The position numbers and the translations under genes are program-made. A DNA stretch of 64,000 nt. It comes from Macrobrachium rosenbergii (lineage: Eukaryota; Arthropoda; Malacostraca; Decapoda; Palaemonidae). Position 1 is the stretch's first letter. Each line of letters begins with the position of its first letter. The notes under the pieces are model-generated. The model worked only from the letters and a program-made list of their open reading frames with translations, did not search any database and was not told where the DNA came from. Positions 44,118-57,115 of the stretch are shown here, one piece after another. Location: positions 47,718,797-47,782,796 of the forward strand of contig NC_089766.1 of NCBI RefSeq assembly GCF_040412425.1, read 5' to 3'.

Positions 44118-44560
44118 CGAGACAGTTTTTCTTTCGAGAATGGTACTTGTAGCCTCAGTTTTTCTTTCGAGAATGGTACTTGTAGCCTCAGTTTTTCTTT
44201 CGAGAGGGGTACTTGTAGCCTCAGTTTTTCTTTCGAGAGGGGTACTTGTAGCCTCAGTTTTTCTTTCGAGAGGGGTACTTGTAGCCTCAGTTATTCTTTC
44301 GAGAGGGGTACTTGTAGCCTCAGTTTTTCTTTCGAGAGGGGTACTTGTAGCCTCAGTTTTTCTTTCGAGAGGGGTACTTGTAGCCTCAGTTTTTCTTTCG
44401 AGAAGGGTACTTGTAGCCTCAGTTTTTCTTTCAAGAAGGGTACTTGTAGCCTCAGTTTTTCTTTCGAGAAGGGTACTTGTAACCTCTGTTTTTCTTTCGA
44501 GAATGGTACTTGCAGCCTCAGTTTTTTTTCGAGAAGGGTACTTGCAGCCACTGTTTCCCA
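44118..44560. repeat. 33 bp minisatellite (CTTTCGAGAGGGGTACTTGT units)
   Basis: About 13 units of CTTTCGAGAGGGGTACTTGT plus AGCCTCAGTTTTT. Because 33 is a multiple of three, both strands stay open: LSRGVLVASVF repeats on plus and LERKTEATSTP repeats on minus. The edge units differ by an ATGG for GGGG change. Confidence 0.95.
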
Positions 44561-45042
44561 CATACTTGATACATATAGTTTATTGTATTGATCTTTATAG
44601 CTAAGTTTGTATGCAGCAATAGTAAAGGTGTTGACAGCTTGCAATTTCCACAATCGTATAACCTGATGTCTTTGAAACATTTTCTGAGTGGTCTCTCAGC
44701 AGTACACTAGAAATGGTTGCTGGATCACCTGCCCTAAAAAAAATTGAATCATGCGTATGATTTTTCATGAGTTAGGCAATTTTTCTCCATCTCACGCCAT
44801 CATGGTAAGGTCTCGGCTCGAACGACGAAACCTGCGTTGGATTCAAGTTGAACTGAGGAGTATGGGCACATTCCCCAAAATCCAGTATGCCTCTTTTGAC
44901 CTAAGCAGTGAATTATGTACCTAGTTGTTTGTTGGTTGTTGTAGGTTACAGTTGAGGTAGAGAGAGAGAAACTATCAAAATTTATAGTACCTTCAAATGA
45001 AGGACCATGGCTAGGTGATCCTCATCCACAGAAACCTGCCAT

Positions 45043-45046
<4 letters not shown>

Positions 45047-45131
<85 letters not shown>

Positions 45132-45167
45132 TGCTTGGCCTTTGGCCTAAGTCCTGTATTCAATTCA

Positions 45168-45231
<64 letters not shown>
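45047..45231. repeat. Two (CT)n runs around a SINE-tail fragment
   Basis: (CT)n at 45047-45127 and 45172-45231 flank GTGCTTGGCCTTTGGCCTAA and a TTCAATTCAATT tail. This is the last ~45 bp of the SINE-like family, copy 10. Confidence 0.92.
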
Positions 45232-45235
<4 letters not shown>

Positions 45236-45827
45236 ATGCTGAGAATTTTGGTTCTTAATTTAGTTCAAATACTTTTATTATTGTTTATCAATTCATGAAG
45301 TTGTCGTGGTCTTTGTGTTTATCAATTCATGAAGTTCTCATGGTCCTACAAAGATTGAAACGTAGGTGATTTCCTGGTTGTGGTTAATTTCCTTGTACTT
45401 GCCCAGTTTTTTTTCAAGAAGAAATATTTTCCTTCGAGACTTGAGTTTGGACACTTATCAGATAGTCTAAATCTTTGTGCTCCTTTATTTTGGCCCAGTT
45501 GAAGCACTCACTTTTTGTCAAGTAGTTTCTGACACTTAAATTCTTCATTTTCTTTTTGATTTACATTACACTGGGATCAACTGTGCACTTCATTCATGTA
45601 TTGTTTAATTTCCAAAGCATTTGTGTCTGTCTAAAGTTCAAGTTATATTGTAAAGAAATCTGTAAACCTAGTTATTTGACTTTCCATAAGGCATCGTGCT
45701 TACCCCATACAAAAATGGGAATAAAAGCACGTTAAAAGAAGAAAGAAGAATAGCATTGAAATTATGAGGCTCAAACTTTATTGTAAAGTATGTCTAGGGC
45801 AGAGAGGTAAGTCCCATTGATTTCTAA
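45232..45827. other. Noncoding stretch
   Basis: No exon recognised. A short local repeat (TTTATCAATTCATGAAGTT) occurs twice near 45285 and 45320. Confidence 0.5.
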
Positions 45828-46005
45828 CCTCTAAATCTGTTGTCAGAGTAGGCTGGACCTCGTACCTCTAAATCTGTTGTCAGAGTAGGCTGGACCTCGC
45901 ACCTCTAAATCTGTTGTCAGAGTAGGCTGGACCTCGTACCTCTAAATCTGTTGTCAGAGTAGGCTGGACCTCGTACCTCTAAATCTGTTGTCAGAGTAGG
46001 CTGGA
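45828..46005. repeat. 37 bp minisatellite
   Basis: About five nearly identical units of ACCTCTAAATCTGTTGTCAG plus AGTAGGCTGGACCTCGT. Units differ by at most one base, suggesting recent expansion. Confidence 0.94.
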
Positions 46006-49000
46006 CCGAAACCAGCATGGCCACTGTATCCTTGAGTCTCCCTATCGTTATAATTATATTTATACAACAGCTTAATGAAGCTATAGAGTTTTTCTTTCTA
46101 GATGTGCTGGAATTGCACGAAGGATTTATTTTTAAATAAATATGAGGTCAAGGTCTGAGCAGGACGAATCCAGGCTATATAGTGTACCACAAATTAAGAA
46201 GAGGTCATGGGTACCAGATGATAAGCTAAAGAAGTGCTCCTGGGGTACAGAGAGATTTCAAAGAACATTTTCTGCTGTGTACAGTGTGCCAAACAAGACT
46301 ATGTAGCCAGTAACCTCCCGTGGGGTTGAGTAGCCCATGACGTCCCTACCCCCTTTTTTTATATACAATATACTGTATCTCATCTTCTCTTCCAAGGGAC
46401 TTGAAAGATGGTATTTTTTCACCTTGTAGCAAAATTTCTCTTTAGGTGAATGGTATTTCTTGTACGTTTGGTGGGGTGAATGTTTCATAGCCAGTCGCAT
46501 ATTGAGTGGAGTTGGCAAGTGTATCCTTTATACTGAGTGCTCTTATTTGTTTAAAATAATAAAGGGCTGAAAAGATTATACTAGTACCTTTTGGCTTCTT
46601 ATTGTTTGTGTTTTTGTGTAAGATTTTGCTAAACTGTCATTGGATGTATACAGTCGTAAAGAAATGTACTGCAGTGATATACTCGGTAGTGAGATTGATA
46701 GTTTACAACCAGAACATTACAGTTTGTGAATTTTTTTTTTTTTTGCAGAGTGAGTAGAAGTTTTTGTGGCAGTTTCATTTTTTGTCAGCCATACGACAAA
46801 CTTATTGTTCAAGGAATTGTTTTACCTTTAAATTATTTCCTTTCATCCGAATGATGTTTTTTTGTCGAAATGTTTGCTCTTGTGAATCTCATTTTACGAA
46901 CGTATGTTAACGTGGTGTCCGTCGTGAGATGTGCCCGAGTGATTTGCTTTCCATGTCCCCAGAAGGTAACGTTGTCAGTGAGCTTTAATTTTGGATTGCT
47001 TTTTTGGAATTGCACAACTGGATAGTATCTTGTTTGTAAACACAGTGGCAATGGTTCCGTCGCCAGTGGTATTTTCCTTACAAATTCATTTTACTTTGAC
47101 TGGTATTTTCATCAGTTACAATCGGATTTCAGTTAGTGTCAGTGCTGAGGAAGTCTGTCAAAGATTTAGGCTATGCATCGTAAATACACCTCACTCTGAT
47201 ACAGTATTTAGGTTTATTTAATGTTATTTAAAAGTGATGTACATACATGTATGTTATGCAACCGTAGATGTAGAATGGGTGATACTTATTTATTTAAACT
47301 GAATTCCACTATGTACCATGTCTGGGTAGAGGGTGGTTGGGAAGGGAAGGGGATTGTAGCATTAAACTAAGATTGGCTGTCATGACAGGTTGAAGAGGGC
47401 GCCTTCTATCGATGTCCATTTTGCAGCGGAAGGGAACTCGGGTTGCGTTCCGTCGGCCGCGGTGACAAACCCCTTTCTTTTGTAGAACGACCCATTTTGT
47501 GAAGCGTTGCTGCACCGTGTTCTGGAATGCAGCCGAGTTCCCCAGGCTGGGAATGTGTCGTCCTTTTAGGAGGTTCCTATAGTAGTGCTTTACAAAATTC
47601 CAAAACATTTTTTTTTTTTTAATTTGCACTGTATATTTGAATAGTCTATATCATACTATATACTGTAGGTAGTTTCAAAACCTCTTTGACTTTAGAGAGA
47701 GAGAAGAAGCAACGGTCTTCGTTTCCTAGTGCTATATATGTCATCCCAGTATGCCATAGTTCAAATTTTTGAACATTATTTATTAGCGTCAATGATGTCT
47801 TTTAACTTTATTTTTAACCTGGTAAACACATACATGTACATATATGTATATTGTATTTTAAGGACAGGTGTAGCGCCTAGCTCCAGTCTATGTCTCGCGG
47901 TTTGTCAAGGTGGGAAAATCACAAGTTAGCATCTTTTTGGGGGTTAAGTCATTCGTGTATAAATTGTAAATTGTACAGGATGTCTGTGACACGCTGGGAT
48001 GCAGTACTTTGTAATCAGCAAACTACAGTAGTTTCAAGTGTTAGTGTCAGATAAGAGGACTGTTTTATAAAATAAGAATGAACTATGTAGTCGTTAGTTA
48101 AAACTGTACGGGCCCTCTGAAGTCGTCATTTCTCTTAATATTATTTTTGTGTAACTACTCGGGACGCATCCTGAAGTGTCCTGCTAAAAAGCATCAGCAA
48201 ATATTAGAATGAGAAAAAGGGTCCTTCATTCATACGCCGTCTTTTGATTTTTCACAGTGAATTGCAGTTTGCTCTTTTCATATTTATTGCCACCAAAAGA
48301 TTTCCTTGTAATATTTACTGATGTAGATTCCTCAAGTGAAAAAAATTCTTTTTTTTTTGTTGAATTAATTCCTGTATATCTTTTGTTGAATAAATTTTCA
48401 TTTTTATATTAAACTTTGTTCATTAACCACACCGCGGCGTTGCTGATAGTGTTGAGTACCGTACACTGTTGCACGTTTCTCTCCTGCGGAGTTGAGTACT
48501 TGAAGTTTGTACAGTTCTTGAAAAACTAAAAATGGCTCTCTTTGAGGTCATTGTGGCATTCTTTATGGTGTTCCTACTTATCTTGGTTCATTTTTCAGTT
48601 ATGTCAGAACATTTCTTGTGGGTGAGCCTGTGGAAGCTCAGAAATAATTTGATAGTCTCTAAAACTAATTTCTATAAAGGTAGGAAAACCTTACTCGTAT
48701 GTTTTGGTATTTTAACTTACGCATTTACGTCTGGAAGATGAGAGATTCGTGGAAGTGAAGGCACTGCGAAGAAGGGAATGGCACAGTTTCACAGAGGCCC
48801 TTGTAGTAAGTGGCATTATAAGCAATGATTATGGGTTCAAGCACCACAACACGGCAGTTTTACTTTTCAGCGTCTAGCTTAATTTTACAACAGATTTTGG
48901 TGGTTTTCTAAAAAGAAATATGTCTTGTATTTATCTTTTCAACCCTTATCTGTAGGTCAGGACAGTTTCAATATATTTATGTTGATTCTTACAAGTAAAT

Positions 49001-52000
49001 GGTTGTAGGGGCTACTTTCTTCAGTGAATTTAATACTGATGACATATCAGTGAGTTGCTTCTGTTTAGTTAGGAAGTCTTGGAGAAAATGTATTAAAGGA
49101 GTCGACTGTTGGTTGCTGTTGGAGAGGCAGAGGTCAGTTTTGATATTTTAGGATGTGTTCCTATAAATATACAAACCATTTGAACATTAGAGAATCAACA
49201 AAAAAATTTGTAAAAGAAAGCATATTGATTCCAGGTGAGAGATTTACCCTTCCTTAATCAGTTTTTAGGATTGATTTATGTGATGTAGTCGAGCTTCTCC
49301 AGTTACTGTTTCGCTTTTTAAAAATTTCTCGTTCCAAAGTTTCTTTGTATTTTAGGACACTCGTCCCTCAGTGAATGTCCTTAGTGTTTTGTTGCAAACC
49401 TGTCTTTGATGTTAATTTCCCCAGAGATTTGTTGTTTCAGCTCTAAGGTGCATAGGTATTGGTGTGCATGGGTAAGAAGTCCACACAATTGAGCTGATGG
49501 AGAAGCTACCAGCGCAGTTACTAAGGTTCTGTCTGTCGTATGTTAATCTTTATGCCTGGTAAAGTTGACGTGCACTTGAAAAAATGTCCCTTGAAAGTAA
49601 GTTGATCCCAACTCCGATTGGTCGCAGATGTTTGACCCAAGGAAACTGGATAAATAGCCGGTGAGGACCAGTCCCAGAATGTAGGTTACTAACACTTGAA
49701 ATGTTTCATGTGGTCAAGTCTTCAACTAGTGACAAAATTGATGAGCTCTGGGAAGTTTCCTTAAAGAGTTTTTCAGAACCTTCAACATTTTGAGTTTGTT
49801 CAATCACTAAATTTGTAAGGAATTGGAATTTATTAAATAATTTTGATTTATACTGCATTTAGAACAAACCCTTTGGACCAGCCATGTGGGAGTTAAGAAT
49901 GTTGACACATTGTTATGGTTAAACTGTTTAGATTGTAATATATATAGTTAATCTTTTTTTGGGCATTCTTTGGATGAAGTGTGAGTGTATGTGCTGATGT
50001 AGATCACTACTGTAAAGTTAACTTTTTTTTATTTATTTGAATGAATTCAGCAAGTTTGTGTCTATTGCATTGGGGTCCTAGTTTGAACTGTTGTGTGTAC
50101 TTAGTTGGAGGGAGGTGCCATGTTTCCTTAGGCTTTCCCCGACCTGTGTTCACAACTTGCATTTGAGCAAATTAATCAAGAGAATTGATGATATATTTGC
50201 CTTTCCTTGCACGTGGAGCAGCCTTCTGTACTGCGTCAGCAGCCACTACACGACCAATTAATCTGTTTTCCCCTGGACCCCTTTTGTACTCCAGTCCATC
50301 AAAGTAACTACAGTAATCTTTCCACTTTTTACAATTACTTAAACAGCTTCCAGCTTCCATCACCATCTCTTATCATAGCATAGTCCACTGCATATTTTTT
50401 CTGTTCACTCCCAAGTTGTTCCTCGTGTTTCTGCCACTGTAGGCCTACTTTTGCTCCTTCTAGACAGTACAGAAACGACTCGCCAGCCTTCTACAGGCCT
50501 AGGTGTCACTGTGAAGACGCTAATTACCAAGTGTAGGCACATATATACATTATCATCATCATAACCGTTCTTTAAAACAGATTTTAATGCTGAGAACTAC
50601 CTGGTGGCCAGGTTAGAGAGCCCGTTGGAAGGGACTTCTGTGATTATTTCCATCAATGAAGAGGACTTGATTTATAAAATGTGTGTCTCTGTTCAAGGGA
50701 TTGTAACCCATCAATATTGGGTGTTTTGCTTCTGCCAATTTACAGCTTGGGTCATTTTATCAGTGGTTATGATCATGATGAAGAGGTGCTATGGCCATAG
50801 GACTACAGCAGTAGAGTACTCGGGTAAATGTGGTGTACAGGAATTCATGAATGCAGGGGTTTTTCGATATATGTTAACCCTTACAGGAAGTGAGTGGGTA
50901 TTCAGGTATCCTAGGATTATTCATCGTCAGAGAAGGGTGCTCGGGTAAATATGGTGCATGGGAATTCATGAAATGGTGGGGTTTTTCAATACTGAATTTA
51001 TAACACTTCTCAGAATTTTTTTGGGATATTAATCTTGCCATTCAGTGCAGCCAGATTTTGTTGTTGGATTTACATGAAGAAAAGTAAGTTATACAATTCA
51101 GGAGTTTGTTCATGTGTTTGTGAAGAGTTAATTCTTTTAAGAGTATTTTTGGAGACACTTGGTCGTCACATGAAGTTACAGGTCTGGTGAGTTTTTGTGG
51201 AAATTTATCTTTAAAAGGTACTGCTATGCATTTGAATCTATTGCTTACTGTTTTGTAAGCCGATTCCTGTGCTTTTTAGGTATCAGATTCTAGTGGCGAT
51301 CAAGGTTTTTCGTGTGATGTGCAACAGTGCAATATAACCATTTGTATATTTATGAGGTCCCCAGTCACTGACCTTCAGTGGAAGGTAGCTCTGAATGTTC
51401 TGTATAGAACCATCGGTCAGTGCATAACTATTAATACCAAATTTGAATATTTAGGGAGCTTCAGATTACATAATGAACTACGAGAATTTTAAACAATCAT
51501 TGATGTAAGAACTAGTATGGAGAGTGATGCAGATGTTGAATTCTGTAAGAAGGATGTACAGAGTTCAATTTTTTTGTCTCAAGTAGTGTATCTTTTGTGA
51601 CCTGAACTGGGAAAGTATCCTGACTTACAGGTTGAGAGCATCCAGTGGTTCTACTAAGATACAGTGCAGGAAAAGCCCTTTAGCCCAACCACATCTTTAA
51701 CAGGTACTGTAGAAGTTTTTCATGGGAATCAGGAAGATTTGCTGAAGGAGAAGGCTAAGTCTATATGATTAGGATCTTTGTCACTCTGACGTTATAGTAC
51801 GCAGTGATGACTGTCAGCACAAACTCTTGTCAGACATATTGCACCATCAGAGCAGAACCATTTTTGTTTTTTCCTTGTAATTCCACATTTTTATTTGAAA
51901 ATTGTTACCATTCCCCATGAACCAGTATTTTATGATTGTTTTTAGTATTTTATGATTGTTTCTTCAGGCAGGTCGATTGGATAACTTTACTTCTTGGAGT

Positions 52001-52657
52001 TAAAGTACAGAGGCAGTCGCCTAAGATGCTAGAAGTTTCTTAGCTTCATAATTATTTGTGGTATGGACTGATTAGGTGAAAATGTCGTGATTAACTGTTG
52101 GGAAGCTGGATAATGATCAGCTACTGTTGTCAAGTTCTAGATCCATGGTATGCCTTCATGGAAAGTGGGTGCACACGAATTTGTGAGAGCTTGTAACGTC
52201 ATTGTTTCAAGTACAGTTTATAATGTATGAATTTCTTGTGATTCCTCCATATTCTTCCCAGTTGAGGTTTTTGCCTCTTGAAATCGAAGATATGTTACCC
52301 ATTAGTTCTTTTTTTGTGTGTCATTTTGTGTTATGTGTTTTTTTAGGGCTTACTATTGCTTGGAATATCGTAAGTCCTACCCAAGGAAATGCGCGCACTT
52401 TACTGAACACTTGGTTAAAATTACGGTTGTTATTGTTGATTGTGACAAGCATGTTCTCTTGCAAACACGATTCCACAAAACGGAATTGCCTATTTATGGA
52501 AAAGACGAAGTAACAAAAAGAGGTGATATTTAATACTGGCCGTATGAAAATCGAAACCCGACGCCACGGCACAGTTCAAGGTACAAGGACATTTATAGTC
52601 CTATGTTCTTGACCCACCACGAGACAACTAAACTCGCCCCCTAAGATGACCTCTCCG
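46006..52657. other. 6.6 kb noncoding stretch, unusually poor in repeats
   Basis: No element of the window's repeat families and no long microsatellite was recognised here. No exon can be supported. A GC-richer segment at 47395-47540 and a minus-strand frame at 50172-50366 were looked at and left uncalled. Part of it may be 3' UTR of the zinc-finger gene. Confidence 0.45.
46558..46563 (+). promoter_or_regulatory. Candidate polyadenylation signal for the zinc-finger gene
   Basis: AATAAA followed about 35-55 nt later by a GT-rich stretch (TTGTTTGTGTTTTTGTGT), the usual downstream-element arrangement. It would imply a 4.6 kb 3' UTR, and the earlier AATAAA at about 45720 competes. Confidence 0.25.
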
Positions 52658-52922
52658 TAGGAGGTTAGTACCGTCAGTGCACCTCGTGCGGTGCACTGTA
52701 AGCATTACCAAGGTTCCTTTTACTGTACCTCCTTTCAAATATTCTTTCTTCCATCTTACTTTCCACCCTCTCCTAACAATTGATTCATAGTGCAACTGCA
52801 AAAGATTTTCCTCTTGTTACACCTTTCAAACTTTTACTGTGAGTTTCCTTTTCTGAGCTGAATGACCTCATATGGTCCCAGTGCTTGGCCTTTGGCCTAA
52901 ATTCTATATTCATTTCAGTCCC
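52658..52922 (+). mobile_element. ~300 bp SINE-like repeat, copy 11
   Basis: GTAGGAGGTTAGTACCGTCA and the GTGCACCTCGTGCGGTGCAC stem are present. The CAGCGTCCCTTCGG block is deleted. The body and the GCTTGGCCTTTGGCCTAAAT tail are present. Confidence 0.87.
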
Positions 52923-53480
52923 TGAGATGACCTGGGCGTTACAGTCGTAGGTAACAGTAATCAGTTAAACCAGTAAAGTTGCAAATGGCCTTCAATTGAA
53001 ATGACAGCAATTGTCCTAAGAGCTAAGATACGCCATGTTCACAGATGGCTTATTTGAGCTGAAAATCTATTAACTAGCTGTTTGTTCATTGCAGGCAACT
53101 GAAATATATTTGTACCTTCATAAGAAAGGTTGTATCTCATGCCGTATGTAGCTAATTAAGGAATTCCCAGTAGGTTCCTTCTATATCCTTTGAAAAGGAG
53201 GAATTATTATTATTATTGAAGCAGAAGAGAATGGCAGTGAAAAGATAGCAATGCAGAGCTGGTTAAAAAAAAAGAAAAATGCATATATACGGAAAAATAG
53301 GTCGTGGGGAAAATGGAGTGACCAAAATCTCCCATACAACTTGGGTTACCTCTCAAACGTGCGCGCGCGCATACATACATACACGCATATACATTATATA
53401 TATAATTTTTTCTCGAGGAACCCATAGACAACCACTTGAATTGTCAAAGTGAGAAACGTCATCCTCAGAACTGAAGTGTG
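52923..53480. other. Noncoding stretch
   Basis: No gene seen. Contains short (CATA)n near 53370. Confidence 0.5.
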
Positions 53481-55515
53481 GGAAGCATTATTCAACGTGG
53501 GCACCGAAACGGCCCACGGCGGTGCCTGGGCTACCGTCCGGGGGCAGTGTATATGGCGCCCCCTTTTGTAGGGCAAGTCCCCCCTACAAGCCCCCAAAGA
53601 AAACTTGCATTAGAAAACGATGGTTAATTCAGTGCTACCAACGCCGAGCGGCGAGTCCTGTGACCTCCAGTGTCTGTTGTGTAGAGTGAGAAGGGCCGAG
53701 ACCTTCTTGAGGCTACCTCTTCGTCGCCCCTTTTTTTCCACCGCTGTCAACAATGCAGGGCGAGTAGCCATGCACAGGAGGCTGCTTCGATAGCGGGACT
53801 ACTCGACCAGCACCAGGGAATTTGGCGGCATCAGGTACGGACGTGGAGAATAATCTCCGCTTACTATTTCTGTCTGGTCCCACACTTGTTCCAAGTCAAA
53901 AGCTCCTCCACGCGATGTTCGTTCGTCGTCGGTCGTGCCTGGAGCCGTTGCCTGTTGACGCGAGCATGTTTACGTAATTGGGGATTGGGTCGTTCCCGTG
54001 GCAGTGCCTCGTCATTTGTCATATTTTGCTGGCAAAAAGAAGCCGTGGCAGGCAGGCATAGACGTTGTGTGTACGTGTGTGTGTGTGTAAGATCTTTGTA
54101 GTAACGATCGGGCGGTGGGGGCTCTGGCAACAACAGGCCCTGGCCTCTGTCAGCGCAGTTCTCCTCCCCTCCCTCCCCCCTCTCTTCCTCTCCCCCTCTT
54201 CCCTCAACCCCATGCTATTTGGGGGGACAGGGAGGAGAGAGGAGCTTTGGCTGAGGGAGAGGGAGAGAGAGAGAGGAGAGGGCGCCTTGTTCCGGGGAGG
54301 GACCTGGGACGCAGAAGGGCCCTGGGAGAAACCAATAGGTTCTCGTTGCCAGATGCGCAACGCATTTCGCCCCTTCGTTTGAATTTATTAGAAGTTAACG
54401 TTTCCCTCTTCGTAACGCGACGCAGTGTCATGCACCGTGCACAGGCGCCCCTCCATTCTCACGTGCGTGGAAGTTGATTGAAACTCCGCAAGCAACTTAT
54501 TAACGCTTCTTTTCGCCGTCGTCGCTTGTATTTTAATGGCTTGTGTACCAGCTGTATGATAATGTTTCCCCTGTAGGGTTGGAAGAGGGGGAGGGGTGGG
54601 GTGGGAGGGTAGGGGCCAGATGTGGCGGGTTCTATTGTCTCGTTTTTTCTCATTAACCATTTGATACTTTTTATATATATATTTATATAAACCATTACAG
54701 CAATGCCCCGTGTCCGTGAATGCAGGCACGACTCTTGACTTATCGGCGTATGGTGCAGGAAGGCAGGGGTGCCTCCGGGGTTGGAACACCTGGGGGGGGT
54801 GGGGGTGGGGGGAGGGAGGATGGATGTCTTGTCTACCTTCTCATACTGTTGTGTCATCATGCAGTCATTATGAACATTAATTTAGCATCATTTCCAAAAC
54901 AGAACCTCGTTTAAACCCGAGAGGAAAGCCGTTTGAGACTTCGAGAAAGCCACCTTGCGCCGAATGCGACTTCGGGACGTTTTATAATAACGCATCTACT
55001 TGCGGAGAAATTGTTTGATACTGTCCAAAATTTACAGTCTTGCTCCCTTCCTCCCTCTCTCCAGCCCGCCCTTCCTCTCTCTCTCCCTCTGTCTCCCTCT
55101 CTCTCTCTTCCCGGGGCTCGGTTACACATACCCGGTACTTACACGCTAGTGTGTACGCCGTTTGCACACACACACACACACACGTATAACTTACACACAC
55201 ACACACACACCCCGCCGACATTCAAAGAGCTTTTCGCCCGAAATATTGATTTATCTTCGAGTTGGGAGTTGCGTTTTCTTCATTGTCACGACTGGGTCGT
55301 CGTCGTAGTCTCATGTTTTGGGAATGTCTAATTTATTCGGCGTAGACAGACAAGACGTTACTTCTTAGTGGAAATGTTCCGTTGAAGCCTCACGTCTTTG
55401 TGTCTGATTTTGCGGTATTGCTTGCATGGAAGCTGCGTGGATAACGTAGTAACTCGTTCGCTTCGAAGTAGTTTTCGTTTTTGGGAATTTCACGATGATG
55501 ATGATGATGTTTTCC

Positions 55516-55573
<58 letters not shown>

Positions 55574-57115
55574 GACGCCTTTGTTGTTGGTAGTGACTCT
55601 GCTCTTGAGAAAAGTGCGGGAATTCTTTCTCTCTTGGATTAAAATGTTGCCGTGCCTGACAATTTATTTATCACGTCTCGCATATTCAAAAAACGCAGAA
55701 TACTCGCTCACGGAGAGAAAGAGAAAGAGAGAGAAAGAGAGATAGAGATATAGAGATAGAGAGCAACCTGTCGAGTTCCTAGTCACGCCGGTAACAGTCA
55801 ATTATTGCCCTCGTAAGTCAAGGTTGTGCAAGGTTAGGCTATGAATTATTCCATGCAATGACTGTTGATTTGGTAGTCCCAGGTCAGGTGTCAAATGCTT
55901 CTCGGTAGAGTGCATGCATGCACGCATGCAGTACCCATCACATATCAGCAGCCTCTCGATTAAATCTCTTTTGTGCGTATGGTTGTGAGAGAGAGGTTGA
56001 GGCATTTCCGACTGACTCACAGAAAGATGAATTAGGATTCCCTTTGAATCAGCTGCCGTGTCATGGAGATTTTTGGGAAGGTTTCGGAAGGCCCAGCACA
56101 GCGTGGAATCTTTTTGGTGGTCAGGCTGGTTATTTGATTGATTTCAGTCTGGAAACTCTTAAAAAGTTTTTGGTATGTTTGAGCTCTCATATTAGAGAAT
56201 ATCTTATTCGTTTAAAGTCGATTAGCATAGAATGCAGACTGAATTATCTAATGAATGATTTCAACATCCTGCATATTTTGCGATCTAGTAACTTTGTACT
56301 GCTTTTGCCTCTTGAACTGTTTTTGAGTGTATGGAATAGACAGTGTCTGTAGGTGTTGTAGGGTGTAATTGCCAAATTACATTAATTTAGTGTAATATGC
56401 ACTTGGTAGGGGTTTTCGTGTATAAGGGCCCCTAATATTTCGTATGCACGGAAGCTCTCGTTCATTGTACCTGGATATTATTAGTAGGGGAGTTTAGTAT
56501 CCGAACTCTTGAAAAGCTATATATTAACCAGGTAGGCTGACGGAAATGGCAAGGTAAAATTAAGTCGGTGTTGCGATATTTACGAACAACTTCTCATTTG
56601 AAGTCTTCGCTAACATCTATCAGAGTGTCGTGGCAACAGACTTCCTGTCGGTTGAATAATGATTTTGTGTCGACGTTTCCCGACGGTTTCGGTACGTACG
56701 TAAGTTTAGGTCGCATTTTTATGTATACATTTGCATTATATGTATGAGAAAAATCGAGGGGGACTCAGCGCAAGTGTATGCATCGTAAACAGTACCATAT
56801 TCTTCTTCTTCTTCGGCGGTGTATCATGGCTAAAGCTTATAGGGTCGGTGGTGGTGGAGTGGTAGAGAGAGAGCTAGGCAGGCGGCCATCCCTCCTCCTC
56901 ACCTTCCACCCTTCCTACGTTACCGCTCCCTCTCTCTCTCTCTCTCTGTCTCTCTCCCTCCGGCCCCGCGTCTCCTACGTTCCCCCTACCTCGACTTCCT
57001 CTGTCTCTCTCTCTCCCTCTCCCTCTCTCGCACCCTCTCTCTCTCTCCTCGGCACATCGGCCTTCTACTACTCCCCCGCTCTCCTAGACTCGGGCTGTGA
57101 ATTCTCAACATCAAT
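53481..57115. other. GC-richer noncoding block with purine/pyrimidine tracts
   Basis: Composition rises well above the neighbours, with many CG dinucleotides (GATGTTCGTTCGTCGTCGGT). Strand-asymmetric tracts lie at 54163-54210 (pyrimidine), 54228-54300 (purine), 55040-55112 (pyrimidine), 55713-55765 (purine) and 56925-57045 (pyrimidine). (CA)n lies near 55165-55210 and (ATT)n at 55518-55573. Open frames overlap on both strands without recognised domains. It may hold a promoter or noncoding first exon of a gene beyond the window, but no element decides this. Confidence 0.4.

Noticed and set aside
44082..44604. Repeat proteins of ~155 codons on both strands
   Set aside because: Both derive from the same 33 bp minisatellite; no start context, splice site or domain.
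47309..47629. 106-codon minus-strand frame in a GC-richer segment
   Set aside because: The peptide (basic, with RFTKWVVLQKKG) matches no family I know, and no start context or splice sites support it. Possibly an old transposon piece, but not enough to call.
50172..50366. 64-codon minus-strand frame (KRGPGENRLIGRVVAADAVQ)
   Set aside because: Looks more protein-like than most, but has no clear acceptor, donor or recognisable family.
50604..50948. 114-codon plus-strand frame with hydrophobic stretch
   Set aside because: AT-rich chance frame; hydrophobic residues follow from T-rich codons; no family recognised.
53864..54477. Overlapping frames of 70-120 codons on both strands
   Set aside because: They arise from GC-rich and purine/pyrimidine tracts lacking stops; no recognisable protein.
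55918..56352. 144-codon plus-strand frame
   Set aside because: No domain, no conserved motif, codon use like the surrounding noncoding DNA; likely chance.
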